From contig URRK01000111.1 of assembly GCA_900550315.1 (NCBI GenBank), positions 1-5,945 of the forward strand: a stretch of 5,945 nt of DNA, in the 5' to 3' direction. Source of the DNA: an uncultured Oscillospiraceae bacterium (GTDB taxonomy: Bacteria; Bacillota; Clostridia; Oscillospirales; Acutalibacteraceae). Position numbers and translations under genes: made by a program. Under the pieces are notes generated by a model. The model saw only the letters and a program-made list of their open reading frames with translations. It searched no databases and was not told where the DNA came from. The stretch's first letter is position 1. Each line of letters begins with the position of its first letter. Shown piece after piece: positions 5,362 through 5,945 of this stretch.

Positions 5362-5847
5362 ATGCCGGTACGCAAATACACTGCGGCCGACCTGCCACAA
5401 CTTTGCAAAATTTGGAACGAGGTTGTGCGGGCGGGCGATGCCTTTCCCCAAACAAATGAGTTAGCGGTTAAAGAGGCGGCCGAGTTTTTTGCTGCCCAAA
5501 GCTACACCGGCGTTGCGGTAGATGAACAAAACGCCCCGGTTGGCCTTTACATTTTGCACCCCAATAACATTGGCCGCTGCGGGCATTTGGCCAACGCCAG
5601 CTACGCGGTAAGCGCCAATTGCCGCGGGCAGGGGGTAGGGGAGCTTTTAGTTCGCCACTGCCTGAAAACGGCGGCCGAAAAGGGCTTTAAAATTTTGCAG
5701 TTTAATGCCGTTGTTGCCCAAAATGCGGCAGCTCGCCGCTTGTACGAAAAACTGGGCTTTACACTGCTTGGAACTGTGCCCGGCGGCTTTTTGGCCCCGC
5801 AAGGGTATTTAGATATTTGCCTTTATTACCGCAAAACCGAAATGTAA
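5362..5847 (+). CDS. GNAT-family N-acetyltransferase
   Basis: A 161-residue single-domain GCN5-related acetyltransferase, which moves an acetyl group from acetyl-CoA to an amine. The acetyl-CoA pyrophosphate-binding motif is R88-G-Q-G-V-G93, followed by the helix E-L-L-V-R-H. Downstream are N115, N121-x-A-A-R-R-L-Y128-E-K-L-G-F (the conserved tyrosine that often acts as general acid) and the G-T-V-P-G-G-F loop near 137-143, as in many uncharacterised bacterial members. The ATG follows the hisS stop with no base between (TAAATG), and an AAGAGG site (5348-5353) lies 8 nt upstream within the end of hisS, so the two genes are cotranscribed and probably translationally coupled. The substrate cannot be told; an antibiotic, an amino acid or a protein N-terminus are all possible. 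Confidence 0.92.
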   Translation: MPVRKYTAADLPQLCKIWNEVVRAGDAFPQTNELAVKEAAEFFAAQSYTGVAVDEQNAPVGLYILHPNNIGRCGHLANASYAVSANCRGQGVGELLVRHCLKTAAEKGFKILQFNAVVAQNAAARRLYEKLGFTLLGTVPGGFLAPQGYLDICLYYRKTEM

Positions 5848-5867
5848 ACGGTTTATAAAACTGTTTT

Positions 5868-5890
5868 GCCGGGGCGGTCAAAGCCCCGGC
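5868..5890 (+). terminator. GC-rich hairpin after the acetyltransferase gene, possible terminator
   Basis: GCCGGGGC (5868-5875) pairs perfectly with GCCCCGGC (5883-5890) around a 7-nt loop, starting 20 nt past the stop codon. No T-tract follows (GTTCCAATG), so it is not a canonical intrinsic terminator. It may protect the 3' end of the message or act as an atypical terminator. The remaining 55 bases to the window end show no gene. Confidence 0.5.
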
Positions 5891-5945
5891 GTTCCAATGT
5901 CCTGGTGTTAAAAACAAGGCTTTTTGGGCACGCGGCAGCGGTTAA

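Noticed and set aside
5362..5847. GNAT gene as a TacT-like toxin of a toxin-antitoxin pair
   Set aside because: No small ribbon-helix-helix antitoxin gene precedes it; it directly follows hisS and looks like an ordinary single-domain acetyltransferase.

Overview
The window looks like a piece of chromosome from a Gram-positive Bacillota, most likely a gut-type Clostridia (Oscillospiraceae or Ruminococcaceae-like). This is an inference from strong AGGAG-type ribosome binding sites 7-9 nt before the starts, near-consensus sigma-A promoters with 17-nt spacers, an FMN riboswitch with an intrinsic terminator in front of an ECF riboflavin transporter, and family-level resemblance of the proteins. 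No mobile element, CRISPR array, tRNA or rRNA was seen.

Region 1 (1-3099) is a small carbohydrate-type locus. An AraC-family regulator with an N-terminal cupin-like sensor is read leftwards (125-910) and ends at a 13-bp hairpin terminator. It is divergent from a two-gene operon: a xylose-isomerase-like TIM-barrel sugar phosphate isomerase/epimerase (1075-1886) and a Gfo/Idh/MocA NAD(P)-dependent oxidoreductase (1919-3085). The isomerase gene carries a one-base frameshift near base 1130, inside a T5GG run. The 28 codons before the shift and the 242 after it together give a normal full-length protein, so this is either a sequencing error or a very recent inactivation. The intergenic region holds an 8-bp inverted repeat with centres 60 bp apart, a candidate operator. 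An oxidoreductase paired with a TIM-barrel isomerase suggests redox/epimerisation or keto-sugar chemistry on a sugar, polyol or glycoside; the substrate cannot be read from sequence.

Region 2 (3100-4016) is a self-contained riboflavin uptake unit: a TTGACA-17-TACAAT promoter, a complete FMN riboswitch, a terminator expression platform, ribU, and a closing 16-bp terminator hairpin. The 5' strand of the riboswitch closing helix can pair with the ascending arm of the terminator, giving an explicit antiterminator model.

Region 3 (4059-5890) has its own promoter and encodes histidyl-tRNA synthetase (hisS), followed with no intergenic base by a GNAT acetyltransferase. The synthetase has a short anticodon-binding domain and motifs closer to the eukaryotic/archaeal-like HisRS lineage than to the E. 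coli one. The usual Bacillota partner aspS is not next to it. A GC-rich hairpin without a T-tract follows the acetyltransferase. I found no clearly new system. The best leads are the frameshifted isomerase/oxidoreductase pair, the short HisRS and the riboswitch switching model.
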